Shown: positions 10,640 to 22,293, counted from the stretch's first letter. The stretch: DNA of 64,000 nucleotides from Chiridota heheva (GCA_020152595.1 JAIGNY010000581.1:1-64000), one strand, 5' to 3'. Program-made: numbers and translations. Notes: generated by a model not told the origin, from the sequence alone.

Positions 10640-11440
10640 AATTTAGCATCCCACCCCATGTCCCACATGACATCCCATAGGCTCCATAAGAAGTTTCATC
10701 CTAGCTATCACAGTCCCTGATTGAGCATACTATGTATAAAAGTGTCAGTTCATACAATAATTAATATGCAAATGAGTTGTTGAATAAGAGAAAAAGACAG
10801 TCAAATAATTATGCCTCATATAGCCCTTAATGTATATCATAATATGTCCTGCACGGAGCCCATCCATGTCCCACAAGGCATCCCTCCCTATGTCCATATG
10901 CAGTTACATCCTGTCACACTCCCTGACTGAGCATACTAAGTAAAAAAAGTCTGGTCAGTTCATATACTGTAGCAACTTTATGCAAATGACCACAATGATA
11001 AAGGCGGAGTTTAATAATCAAGCCTGCTACAACCGTTGATGCCTAAATATTTTGAAGAATTTTAAAGATTTCACATCTCCAGTACTACGAGAGAGACGCT
11101 TGAGGATTTCTGAAGAATATTGAAAAATTATATCATTTTACAGTTTTTTTCTAAGGAAATATCAAATGTTTTGAAGACTTTTTAAGGAAAATAGTCTTCA
11201 ATCTGTCTTAAGTGTCTCTGAAAAACTTTAACAATTTTGTAAGGAAATTCTAACCTTCCATAAGGATATCTGAAGAAACTTTTAACTTTTTCTAAAGAAC
11301 TCTGAAGAAACTTTAACATTTTCTGAGAAATTTTCAAAAAACTTTTAACATTTCTGAGGAAATCTCAGTACAAACTGCGGATGGCCCGAAATCGCCATTA
11401 CAGAGGTTCGTATTATGCTTTGCATGCGAACCAAAATTGA
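10640..11440. mobile_element. Element G, truncated copy with a minimal array
   Basis: About two minisatellite units (CACCCCATGTCCCACATGAC at 10653) are followed by the G right flank, a second degenerate set of CCATGTCCCACA units (10850-10900), AT-rich TCTGAAGAAACTTTAAC repeats (11090-11340) and the end GTTCGTATTATGCTTTGCAT with GCGAACC at 11409-11435. It matches 25030-27230 but lacks both insertions seen there, so it is the unfilled reference for them. Confidence 0.75.
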
Positions 11441-12880
11441 GATGGCAGGAAATATTACAACTGAAAATATCCAGACAATAATTATTGCATAATATTTCAA
11501 TAAAAGGTAACTTCCTTCTTACAGCTGGTGTAATACTGCGATACAATCTGTTTTTCAAATGGTTCAGAGCAAAGTAAGGACTTCAGCAAACACCAAATCA
11601 CGCTATCACATCAAAACGAGCTCAGTCAACAGCCTAAGTGGAACTATTACCCAACATGCAAACAACACAAAGATTTAAATCAGTAAGCTTTATAGTCAAT
11701 ATTTAAGGGTTTTTCCACTTGAGGCAAGTTAAAATATTGAAAATTGTATGGATAGACAAAGCAGAGTAGCTGGTATGAATATTATTTTTAGGTACCAGTG
11801 AGGTGACCGAGGGCAATGCCCTGTTTCTAATATAAATAAAATAAAAAACACATTAAAACGCCCTGATAACACAAGCTGTGAACTGCCAAGCAAAGTCTTG
11901 TTGTCTTTGTACTTGATAATCAAACTTACGATACAAAATAAAGTCAAATATTCTAGCTTGGTATATGATAGAGAATTAAAAATGAAACCAAATACCCAAA
12001 AGCCTATCATCTTATTCCAATGACAAGTTATCCAAGTTTGAAGTTGTAACATGCAGTTCGGGAGAAGCCCTCCTTTTAGTTCTCGTTAGAAACCCTCGAA
12101 GGAGGGTATTTTTAGCCCATGGGGGCAGCCATTACCCATCATGCGAGTTCCTTTGTCCATACACTTTGTACAGAGTGACAAAGTCAAATCATTTTGTGAA
12201 CTTTGATGGCATTTGCTGAAGTGTGAGAGGTACATGGAATTATGGGGAAACATGTTAGCTAACGTTCATCCTGAACCTTTTTATTTTGTTCACCTGTCCG
12301 TTTTTGAGAAAAGAGCAAATATATGGGATGCTCTGTTTGACCTGCGTGGGTTTTATGTGAAATAATCTGTGCTAACATCTGCGTTGTCATTTAGTAGCGT
12401 CCTTTCTTCTTGGACTGCTTGTGTCAGTGTTCGATATATTATGAATTAAAAGTGCTATTTTCATGTGCTTTCTTACGTTTAATTTGTTCTTCACATGAAT
12501 TTTGTTGTTATTTTCGTAACCTTTTGCAAAAAGCATTTTTTTAAATCACCTTGATGCAGTGAAAGATCAGCTTCTATGTGACTTCCGTATGGGATGTTCT
12601 GAACAGTGAACGTACTGACCTAATGCTTACCATGTCATTCGATTTCACCCAGTGTCTGTACTGGTGAGTAATGTTCAGACACTAGGGCCTGATCAAATGG
12701 GCAGCATCGTAACAATACAAAGTAATGAGAAGAAAAATTACAATATAGGCCTAGATTTTACCTCTCTTTGAATAAAACTTAAAAAACTTAAGCAATAGTC
12801 TACTTAGTCTAAATTCTCAAATTGCACTGTTTATCCCGTTTCTAAAGGATCAGTCAGTCACAGAGGCGTGGTGGCGGGCA
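11441..12880. other. Stretch without a gene
   Basis: AT-rich sequence without recognisable genes. A short inverted repeat, CCCTCCTT at 12069-12076 with AAGGAGGG about 22 bases on, could form a hairpin. Nothing else supports a function. Confidence 0.6.
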
Positions 12881-12888
12881 ACAGTCCC

Positions 12889-12924
12889 AATATGGGAATG
12901 GGATATTGGTGGGGGAGGGATATT
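12889..12924 (+). repeat. Detached left piece of the G-rich minisatellite
   Basis: About two units (GGGAATGGGATATTGGTGGG) identical in type to the array at 13781-15055. They are separated from it only by the LINE at 12925-13780. Confidence 0.8.
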
Positions 12925-13780
12925 AATAATAATAATAGCTGGTGCTTATAAAGCGCCTTTAACTCAGAAGAATCTAAAAGCGCTGTACAATACAATAAAA
13001 ATGGAAGAGAATAAACAAAAAAACTTAAAATTCATAAGTTACAAAGTACCGAACATTAAAATTGAAATGCATATTTAAAATGGAATGCAAATTTAAAATA
13101 GAAATGCAGATTTAAAAAACATTTATGTAGAAATAGGTGTAAAAGAGTAAAAATGATAATGGTATATACAGAATACAAAAATATAGATCTACGGTCATTG
13201 TGTAAAAAGAAAAGTCTTAAGTTTGGATTTGAAGACAATTATTGAAGACGCAAGTTTAACATGCAAAGGCAGTTTGTTCCATTTGGTGTGAGCGGCTTCC
13301 ATGAAAGAACGTCTTCCATAAGAAGTGCGAGAACGACATGTAGGGGGCTTGATAAGGCTTTGCGACGAGAACGTAAGGACCGGGATGGGGCATATTGTGT
13401 AACAAGATATGATATGTAATGTATGATGGTGTCAGTGCGTGAAGTGCTTTGTAGGTGAGTAGATTAATCTTGAAGGCAATCCTCTGACGAATGGTCAACC
13501 AATGGAGTCTTCGCAGAATCTCGGAAATACTCTCGTGCTTTTTCAAGCGTGTTACAAGTCGGGCGGCGGTATGTTGGACTAGTTGCAATTTCATGATCTC
13601 GATATCAGGCAATCCGTATAAAAGGGAATTACACTGATCCAACCTAGAAGTCACATAAGCATGTACTAGTTTCTCGGTAGTGTCATTATCAAGAAAGTGT
13701 CTGATTCGACCAATGCATCTGATTGCGTGTGTGGCGTTCTTGCAAATGTTGTTAACGTGTTGTGTCATGCACAGCTGCTT
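12925..13780 (-). mobile_element. 5'-truncated CR1/L2-like LINE inside a minisatellite
   Basis: The minus strand encodes about 170 residues of the C-terminal reverse-transcriptase region in one frame (start about 13768, stop near 13256). Recognisable pieces are AYVTSRLDQCNSLLYGLP, the HTAARLV segment, LRRLHWLTIRQRIAFKI and YKALHALTPSYI; these sit after the catalytic domain in CR1/L2-type proteins. The catalytic palm and the endonuclease are absent. Downstream is a 3' UTR ending with GGCGCTTTATAAGCACCAGC and an ATT tail at 12925-12938. The frame ends with a changed C-terminus and lacks the domains needed for mobility, so it is a dead fragment. Confidence 0.88.
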
Positions 13781-15055
13781 GGTGGGGTGGGGTATTGGGG
13801 AGGTGGGATATTTGTGGGGGTGGGATATTTGTAGGGGTGGGATATTGGTGGGGAAGGGATATTGGTGGGGGTGGGATATTGGTGGGGTGGGATATTGGTG
13901 GAGTGGGATATTGGTGGGAGTGGGATATTGGTGGGGATGGGATATTTGTGGGGGTGGGATATTGGTGGGGTTGGATACTTGTGGGGGTGGGATATTGGTA
14001 GAGGTGGGATATTGGTGGGGATGGGAGATTGGTGGGGAGGGATATTGGTGGGGGAGGATATTGGTGGGGATATTTGTGGGGGTGGGATATTGGTGGGGGT
14101 TGGATATTGGTGAGGGTGGGATATTGGTGGTGGTGGGATATTGGTGGGGGGGATATTTGGGGTGGGATATTGGTGAAGGTGGGATATTGGTGGGGTGGGA
14201 TATTGGTGGGGTGGGAGGTGGGATATTGGTGGAGGTTGGTGGAGGTGGGATATTGATGGGGTGGGATATTGGTGGGGTGGGATATTAGTGGGGTGGGATA
14301 CTGGTGGGGTAGGATACTGGTGGGGGTGGGGTATTGGTGGAGGTGGGATATTGGTGGAGGTGGGATATTGGTGGAGGTGGGATATTGGTGGAGGTGGGAT
14401 ATTGGTGGGGTGGGATATTTGGGGGGGTGGGATATTGGTGGGATTGGATATTGGTGGAATGGGATATTGGTGGGAGTGGGATATTGGTGGGGTGGGATAT
14501 TAGTGGGGATGGGATATTGGTGGGAAAGGGATATTAGTGGGGTGGGATATTGGAAAGGTGGGATATTTGTGGGGGTGGGATTTTGTGGGAGTGGGATATT
14601 TGTGGGGTGGGATATTGGTGGGGTGGGTTATTGGTGGGGTGGGATATTGGTGGGGGTGGGATATTGGTAGGGTGGGATATAGGTGGGGTGGGGTATTGGT
14701 AGAAATATTGATGGAGTGGGTATAGGTGGGGTGGGATATGGGTGGGGGTATTGGTGGGGTGGGGATATTGGGGAGGGGTGTGTGTGTCAGTGGGGGTAAG
14801 GGTATTGGTGGGGTGGTGATATTGGTGGAGGTGAGGATATTGGTGGTGTGGATATTGATGGAGTGGGGTATTGGTGGGTGGTGTATTAGTGGGTATATTG
14901 ATGGAGTGGGGTATAGGTGGGGTATTGGTGGGGGTTGGGGCATTGGTGGGGTGGGGATATTGGTGGGGTGGTGGGGGTGGGGTGGGGGTGGGGTGTTGGT
15001 GTTGGTGGAGATATTGGTGAGAGTTCAGGGTATTGGAGGGTGTGTGGGTGTCAGC
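13781..15055 (+). repeat. G-rich minisatellite, 17-19-bp unit, about 70 copies
   Basis: The unit is GATATTGGTGGGGTGGG with an extra G in many copies. Right of about 14700 it becomes irregular (GTATTGGTAG, GTGTGTGTCAG). The plus strand has runs of three to five G, and 14962-14994 (GGTGGGGTGGTGGGGGTGGG onward) is a strong candidate for G-quadruplex formation. Open frames on both strands are by-products of the unit. Confidence 0.95.
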
Positions 15056-15059
15056 TAGA

Positions 15060-16690
15060 ATGTTGATGTTGGGAATAAACTTGATACTGGTTTTGGCCTG
15101 AATAATCTGACCATACATATTACTTTGGGATTAAGAACTCTGGGTCTCATATTTTGAAATCCTATCATATGCTCTAAATAACTATAAATGATGTTTCTCA
15201 TAAAGTCTCAATAAATGCAAGATGCACACAAGTCAGGCCTGCATGCTGAATGTATCAAATAAAAGTGTATGAAGAGCAAAAGATAAGTTAGCTTCATTTT
15301 TCAAAAAATCTTCTGTTGAAAATACAATGCATATCATACATAGGGTTCATTATCCTCTTGCATATAAAATGAACATGCATGATGAAAAACTGAAGTTGAA
15401 TGAACTTAACCTTTAATAAGCCAAAAAAAAAGCACTTTTCTTTTTGTCAAAAGAATATTTTCTATACCTAAAAAAGTTTAGTATGTTAGTAAGTGGTATA
15501 TGAAAGATCAGCTAGCCTGTAACACTTAATTAACATGCTCATGAAATTCTTTGCATTTCTAATCTCTTTCAGAAATATTTACAAGTATATTCTTTCACAT
15601 CCGATAAAATGAAAAAATAAAAATAAATATTGATCAAATAATGCCAGGGGCATACTGAGGACCATCACTTAGGAAAAGTGGAGGTGGGGGCAGGGGAGAG
15701 GGGGGAAACAACCCCCAGTCCACATCAAGTCTAAGTCTTGCAATACATTTTGTCTTAATCCCCAACAAAATCTAAAATCTGTCAGGGAATCCATATTCTT
15801 TACAACAGAAACCACAATCCAGCACAAGCAATAAGCAATTACACCAGGGATTTCCACACACTTCACCTCACTTGCCATGGTAGTAATCTGACATTGATAG
15901 TGAACTAATTTCACTGCAGCTGCACTGACTTTCACACTCATCCCTGTGGTATGGCTTGAAGTAATTATTTACAAATAAGATGGTATTTAACAGTAAAGGT
16001 TTTCTTTGTTTATTGATGAGTGATTTTTAGTGATGTTTTTATTCAACCTTAAATTGTAGGCTTTGAGAATTTTGGACTGAAAATCCATTGCAACAGATTT
16101 TCATTATGATTAGGCAGAAGAAAATTAAGTTTTCATGAAATGTTGCTGCTAATCGGATAATCTTTAATTATCAGAAAACTTCCTTCATTTTCAAGAACAT
16201 TTTTTTAATTCTCAGGAAGTTTCTTCATTTCAGAGCAATTTTCTTCCATTTTCTTCAATTTTCAAGTAGCTTCCCTTGTTTTCAGGGAATATTTTTGTAA
16301 AATTTTCAGAAAATTATTATTTTACCAACTTTCCTTTAACTGAATTTTCCAATTTATTTTAACAATTTCCCAATTTAACCTGCCAACGGAGAAGAAAGCA
16401 TGCAACTGGGCAGGTGAAATCCTCTCAAAGAGCAGCTTCCTCCTGTTCCACCCAACGTCCTATGCCCCTGGATATAATGACATAAAACTACACCTTTAAT
16501 AATCTTTCAATGCATGATGAGGTCAATTTTTGTCATAATTTAATTTTTATTCCTACCATTTTGGGGAGGTAATAAAAAAAAAAAGAGAAACATAACATAT
16601 CTATAAATTTTGACATAATGTAGAACACATTAATGTTTTTTTCATGACATTTCTTCAAAACTTAATTGCTTCAAATTCTAGTTCAAAACC
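15060..16690. other. Stretch without a gene
   Basis: AT-rich, no recognisable coding region. 16160-16400 is a degenerate run of TTTTCAGAAAATT/TTTTCTTCATTTTCA-like motifs. A G-rich patch lies at 15675-15710. A minus-strand open frame at 15669-15941 has no recognisable domain. Confidence 0.55.
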
Positions 16691-16693
16691 ATT

Positions 16694-17076
16694 CCCTTAC
16701 AGAAATATTAGCTTGCAGCGTGCTTGCGGCAAGCTAACAATTTTTAGCTTGTGCAAGTGTGCTGCAAGCTTGTAGCAAGCGTGCTGCAAGCTAGTATTTG
16801 GAACAAAAAATAGCTTGCGCAAGCTAACATTAGCTTGCGCAAGCAAGCATAAAATATTTGTTAGCTTGCTCAAGCTCGCAAACAGTTTTGCTAGCTTGCA
16901 CAAGCTTGCAGATAGTTTTTGTTAGCTTGGACAAGCTAATTTGTTCCAAATACTACCTTGCAGCACGAATGCTGCAAGCTTGCAGCACGAATGCTGCAAG
17001 CTTGCAGCAAGCTTGCGCAAGCTAAAAATCTTAGCTTGTTGCAAGCGTGCACTGCAAGCTAATATTTCTGTAAGGG
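16694..17076. mobile_element. Nested-palindrome element C, copy 1
   Basis: The terminal inverted repeats are CCCTTACAGAAATATTAGCT and its mirror AGCTAATATTTCTGTAAGGG, each running into AGCTTGCAGC motifs. Inside lies a second inverted pair built on TATTTGGAACAAA / TTTGTTCCAAATA flanked by AGCTTGCGCAAGCTAA palindromes. At 383 bp with no ORF it is a non-autonomous foldback-type element. Target-site length is unclear from this copy. Confidence 0.85.
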
Positions 17077-18039
17077 TTAGCAATATGTATAATCTCTTCA
17101 ACACTGGCTTTTTCGTACATGTGTTAGGTGAGGAGGTGTTGAACCTTTATAAAATGTGTTCAGTGTTTACCAGTAAATATGCTTTTTGCCGTCAATTCCC
17201 AGAAATTCTTAAACAAACTTAATCACAAGGTAAAAACATGGTCATTACCTTCTCTAGCGATCGATCGCTTTTGAAGGCCCAACTCCCTATGATATCTTAT
17301 AATTATTTATATATTAAAAAAGTTATATTTTGAATTTATGTTCAAAAGATATAATTAGAATGTCTATGGGCATCTGAATGTTTTCCACTGCAGTAGCTTA
17401 TTAAAAGACTAAGATTCCATTGATAACAGTCTTTCAATATTGACATCACCAAGTTTTCAAATTATCCCTGGTTTAAACAAATTTGCTATGCATGAAAAGT
17501 AGGTTAATACTTCAACATCTTGATAGGTTTGAACCTACAAAATGCAGCTGCTTAGTGGTTGAGGATTCATGCTTGTATGTCAAATATAACATGATTAAAT
17601 ACCCATCTTTGGGAGGAATGGTCCATCAATCATTCATGGGCATTTCACGAATTCCATGGGCATTTCACAAATTCCTCCAAGCATATAATGCAGTATTTAT
17701 TTTTAGGGTCAGCCAAGGACAAATCTGTTCAACTGTACTGCAAAGGAGGTTTGTGGCTGCAGCCCCAGATGAATGACGTATTGTGCACAGTGTAACAATA
17801 GCTGGTTGCTAGCAAGTGAAGTGTGAAGAAGCTCTCAGGTTGAAAGGTGTGGATTACTTGTGTTGTGTATAATGTAACAATAGCTAATTGCTAGCAACTA
17901 AACTGTAAAGAGGTTCTTGGATGTGGATTACCCCTGATTTTGAGAAAAAACTGAGAATGTTGGGTTGGAGGGGTGCAAGGGATACATTTTTTAATGAAGG
18001 TACTGGTTTCAACTCATGAATTTTCAACACATTTTCAGA
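17077..18039. other. Stretch without a gene
   Basis: Contains an imperfect duplication around 17790-17920 (CAGTGTAACAATAGCTGGTT and ATAATGTAACAATAGCTAAT, each followed by GCTAGCAA). No gene recognised. Confidence 0.5.
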
Positions 18040-18245
18040 AAATTTGGTAGAATTGCGGTGTTCGTATCTTTCACCTCACATCTGGTTGTGGATCTTAATT
18101 AATTAAATATGTACTATACACATTGTATGTACAGTGTGCTAGTCACTTTCGTGGCGATTATTGATTGGTTGTCGGTATTTGTGTATTACCAATCACAAAC
18201 GTTGACTTTTATTGTACATTACTGTTCATGTTAACACAATATCTA
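18040..18245 (-). repeat. Element E fragment, inverted
   Basis: It is the reverse complement of about 245-460 of element E copy 1, including the ACAACCAATCAATAA-type stretch and the CCACAACCAGATGTGA end. Both ends are truncated. Confidence 0.8.
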
Positions 18246-18329
18246 TTCTTTATGAATGAAGGGGCTAAAGCGTCCCAGTCCCCAACTCTGCTGCCCCTGT
18301 AGTGAAACAATTGTGGCGGAAGTATGTAT

Positions 18330-18692
18330 CCTTATAGAATATTTAGCTTGCAGCACACTTGTGGCACGCTTGCGACAAGCTAACAATTTTTAGATTGCGC
18401 AAGCATGCTGTAAGCTTAAGCAAGCGTGCTGCAAGCTTGCTGCAATTAGCTAGTATTTGGAACAAATGTTAACTTGTGCAAGCTAACAAGCTAACATTAG
18501 CTTGCACAAGCTAGCATAAAATATTTCTTAACTTGCACAGGCTTGCAAAAAAAAATTCTAGCTTGCACGAGCTTGCAGATAATTTTGGCTAGCTTACGCA
18601 AGCTAATTTGTTCCAAATACTAGCTTGCAGCTTGCACAAGCTACAAATTGTTAGCTTGTCGCAAGCGTGCTGCAAGCTAATATTTCTGAGAG
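18330..18692. mobile_element. Nested-palindrome element C, copy 2
   Basis: Same layout as copy 1, with weaker termini (CCTTATAGAATATTTAGC / GCTAATATTTCTGAG). The 8 bases before the left end (AGTATGTA) resemble the 8 after the right end (AGTATGCT), which would fit an 8-bp target duplication with two mismatches. Confidence 0.8.
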
Positions 18693-18879
18693 TATGCTGA
18701 GAGTAGTTTCTTAAAAAAAATACGCTAGTGCATGTGAGCTAGCAAAGAGATACAAATAAAATCATCAGTAGAAAGCTGTGGTAATAAATGGTAGGTATTT
18801 TGTGTATGTTACATCCCTTTTTCAACACCTAAGATTATGTATGTAGAGATGTCCGCAACCGTGTGATACACAATTTGTG

Positions 18880-19270
18880 TATTTGACATTTAGATGTTTG
18901 CGAGGTCTGCCACAAGCTTTAGATTCATTTATGGCATTTCTCCGGATCTTTAGAGTTTTTAGCAAACAGGATCAACAAAGTTCAGTTTGCTAACTGTTCT
19001 GGGTATTAGCTATCAGATTTACAATGCCCATAGCAGGCCCGTAAGCGCAATTTTTGTTCACCATTTTGCCATCACTCAGTGTGCAGAAATTTGTTTTGTA
19101 CAGTAAGTTGCATTGACTATATAAGAGCACGCACCGCTAGCTAGCTATACTGCACCAGTACCGCGTAGGATGTTTGCCCCCACTTAGTTACGCAGATTTT
19201 GTTGCTAGGCAATTTCTTGCAGTGATTGCTCAAAACAAGCTGTCAATTATTAAACCCAGAAAGGATAATT
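18880..19270. mobile_element. Element D, unexpanded relative
   Basis: It aligns with 8200-8510 and 9120-9230 but carries only one copy of the unit that forms the 41-bp array (19135-19180). It keeps the right end GATGTTTGCCCCCACTTAG...TTGTTGCTAGGC; the left inverted end is missing. A TATATAAGAGCACGC stretch at 19120 looks TATA-like, but nothing shows it is used. Confidence 0.7.
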
Positions 19271-19387
19271 AAGCACAGGTGAATGGTCGAAGGAAGAAAT
19301 CAAAATGCAGTACTTTGTATGATAGTTATTACTTCAGAAACAAAATCCTACACAAAACTATGTTTGTTCAAAATTACTCCATTTTTC

Positions 19388-19600
19388 GAGGTGGCTCTCA
19401 GTCATGCTCTGATGATTGCCAAATAGATGACCTTTAGATCCTGAGTGTATGGGTTCGAGGTAGCTCTCACAGTCATGCTCCAATGATTACCAAATAGATG
19501 ACCTTTAGAACCTGAGTACATGGGTTCGAGGTGGCCATCACAGTCATGCTCCAATGATTGCCAAATAGATGACCATTAGATTCCGAGTACACGGGTTTGT
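19388..19600 (+). repeat. Three tandem 68-72-bp tRNA-like units
   Basis: Each unit reads TCTCACAGTCATGCTCCAAT, GATTGCCAAATAGATGACCT, TTAGATCCTGAGTACATGGG and then TTCGAGG. The GGGTTCGAGG resembles a pol III B box, and the ATGACCTTTAGATCCTGAG part recalls an anticodon arm. No clover-leaf acceptor stem could be drawn, so these are tRNA-like repeats, not tRNA genes. Confidence 0.6.
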
Positions 19601-19884
19601 ATTACAACAAGTGCTCCAAAAGTTATGGCTAAAAATGCATTCACAAAATAACAACCGAGCTGTTGACCTATACAAGCGTACATTTCACAATGTTAATAAG
19701 TACACTGCACTTTACAGCAGGCCTGATGTAAATTCGTTATATTTCAAGTGACAATTATTAAGTTGCAAAGGCAGACTTCTAAGAAACCGTGCATTAATTA
19801 TGTGCCTTCAAGTAGGTACATGTTCTTCCATTTCTTTAAACACCATGGCAATAATACAACACTGTAGGTGCTGCATGGGCACAA

Positions 19885-22282
19885 GGTTTGGTTTGGTTTG
19901 TTGATGTTTAATGGCACCGCGACAGTCAGAGTCAAATGTGCCAAGAGGGTGTTAATCAATAATGGTGTATTAAGGTTGGAGAGGAGATGGAAGGTTTGTA
20001 AGGGAGATAAAGGGGAAAAGCTGAATGTGAGAGAAAAAGTTAGGTGAAAAGAAAGCAGTGTGTAAGGTTAGGTGTAGAAAAGGAGAAGGGGAGGAGATTA
20101 TATGTGGTGGAAGAGGTTGTTATTGTGGAGGGAGTTGATGATGTTTGAGGAAGAATTGTTTTTGAATAGGTCCGAGATTGAGGAGAGTGACGAGAAAAGA
20201 GATCTGGAGTTCTGGTAGAGGGGACAGGTTAAGAAAATATGCTTGATGGAGAGATCGATGTTGCAAGTGGGGGCAGAGAGGGGCAGGGGAGTGGGATAAG
20301 AGATGGAAGTGAGTAAGAGAGGAATGGCCGAGGTGAATGCGGGTGACAACGATGTCTTTCCTGGGGTTGCGACTATGCAGAGGGGTGTTGGTCCCGACTT
20401 TGGGTTTGATGGTGTAAAGTTTATTACTGATTTTGTATTTCCAGGAGTTTTGCCAGGTTTTGTTGATGTAATTGGAGGTGGGAGATGGACGTCTGAGTGT
20501 GAAATAGGAAAAGAAGAGATGTTATTTGACAGAGCTTTGATGGCCGCTCTGTTGGCTCTCTCGTTGCCAAGGATGCCGATGTGGCTGGGAATCCAGAAAA
20601 AGAGAATTTTCTTTCGTAGGGAGGAAAGAGTGTGGAGTTTGTTGAGGATTTGTAGAATGAGAGGATTAGGCCAGAGCATGTTGAGGATGCCAGTGAGGAC
20701 GAATTTAGAGTCAGAGAAGATGATGAAATGCAGCGGAAAGAGAGAGAGCTCTATGAAGCTTGAGGCTAGGAGGATGGCCTTCGTCTCGGCAGAGAAGATA
20801 GAGGTGCCGTCGGGTAACCTTGAGGAGAGGGTGAGGACAGGACAGGCGGCGGCAGCTGCAGAGGAGCCTTCCTACATGGAGCCATCGGTGAAGAGGAAGG
20901 AGTAGTCGTGGAAATGTCTACTGAGTTGACAGTATTTTGAGTGAAAGAGGGCTGGGTTGTCGAGAGTTTTCGTGAAGGAAGAAAGACCAAGGTAAACTTT
21001 GGGAAGGGGGTGAATAGTCCAGGTGGGGGTTCGTGGGATGGTGTGTCTGGCAATCAAGAAAATGTTGATTTTGGCTTTGGAGAAGTGGGAGTGCATCCGG
21101 ATCCTGAAAGGTGGGGGGAGGGGTGTTTTTGTTAAGATTGAAGAGGTTGGTAAAGGAGGGAGAGCAGATGGAGTGGAAGCAAGGGTGTCATAGATTGGTG
21201 AGGATGCGGAGAGCAAAGAAGAGGCCCGCCTTCGTGCACCTGCGGTCGAAGGGGAGTTCGTTGGTTTTGTGGAGACTGGTGATAGGGGAGGTGTGAGTGA
21301 CACCAAGGCAAAGCCTTAGGGCAGTGTTCTCAGTGACCTCCAGGTGTTTCAAGAGAAATTTGCGGGCAGAGGCGAAGATGAAATTGCCATAATCCAGCCT
21401 GGATCTGAGGAGGGAGCAATATAAGGTGAGCAGGGTGAGACAATTTGCTCCCCAGTCAGTGCTTGAGAGGACCTTGAGGAGATTGTTTGTTTGTTTGATG
21501 AGGGCTTTTAACGGCACCACGACAACGAGGGTCAAATTGTGCCTGAGAGGTTAGATCATCCTAGAGGTAGGAAGAAAAGGAAACAGAGGGAGAATGAGCG
21601 AAATACAAGAACAAAAAATCAGAAAGCTGGGATTGAGAGAGGCGGTGCATGGGTGAGAAGATTGAGGCATTTGGTTTTGAGGGTGTTGGTGTGGGGGGAT
21701 AGAATAGTTTAGAGTCGAGAGTGATTCTGAGGAAGCGAGAACTGTCTTTACTGGGGATTATGGAATCTTTATGATGGAGATTGGGGTGGAGGAGGAAGGA
21801 GTGTTGTTTTGAAATAAATGACAACAGTTTTGTCTTTTGAGAAGTTAAAACCGTCGAAGTCACTCCAGTGAACCAGACTGCCCAAGACAGTGTTGTAGGT
21901 TATTTTGGAGAGTATGGAAGCATGGGGAGGATGAGTAGATAGTGAAATCATCGACATAGAGGGAGATTTTGATGTTGGGGGCGAGAGTTTTGGTGATGCT
22001 GTTAATTTTGAGTATAAAGAGTGGGGAAAAGGATGCTGCCTAGGGGGACACCCAAATGTTGGGTGTACCTTTGAGAGTAGGTGTTTCCAATGCACACTCT
22101 GGAGTGGAGGAAGTTCTGTATGAAGGTGGGGAGGAGGCCTCTGAGGCCGGAGGAGTGAAGGTCTCTGAGGACACCTATACCGCCAAGCGGTGTCGAGGGC
22201 CTTTTCGATGTCGAAGAAGATTGTGATGGCGTAATAATTCCAGACAAAGACTTCATGGATGAAGGTGTTGAGCATGAAAAGA
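19885..22282 (-). mobile_element. I-type LINE with RNase H, 5' truncated, decayed
   Basis: On the minus strand, going down in coordinate, the fragment encodes a reverse-transcriptase core (FDIEKALDTAWRY; LGVPLGSILFPTLY, where the usual Q of GVPQG is L; the YxDD motif is lost), the post-RT region (LLRSRLDYGNFIFASARK), an RNase H domain (FTDGSM start; WIPSHIGILGNERANRAA, N replacing the final catalytic D) and a C-terminal cysteine/histidine motif (HIFLTCPLYQNSR). Many frameshifts separate these pieces. The 3' end is a CCAAAC-rich tail at 19885-19900. CATGGGCACAA flanks both ends (19874-19884, 22283-22293) as an 11-bp target duplication. A related unfilled sequence lies at 22865-22925. The RNase H-bearing, single-RT layout fits the I group (I/Nimb-like); the exact clade needs a tree. 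Confidence 0.88.
21486..21653 (-). mobile_element. 168-bp LINE 3' end nested in the I-type LINE
   Basis: This segment interrupts the reverse-transcriptase reading frame between the residues corresponding to LKTKCLNLL and NLLKVLSSTDWGAN. It matches the 3' end of the related LINE at 36935-37100 and finishes in a CAAACAAACAAA tail. The bases TGAGAAGATTG (21654-21664) and TGAGGAGATTG (21475-21485) flank it as an 11-bp target duplication with one mismatch. Confidence 0.85.
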
Positions 22283-22293
22283 CATGGGCACAA

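Noticed and set aside
13680..15118. Gly/Trp-rich and Pro/Thr-rich proteins
   Set aside because: Both are translations of the G-rich minisatellite on opposite strands.
19120..19135. TATA-box promoter
   Set aside because: Lies inside a dispersed element; the corresponding part of the other copy (ACTACTTTAGCACGC) lacks it.
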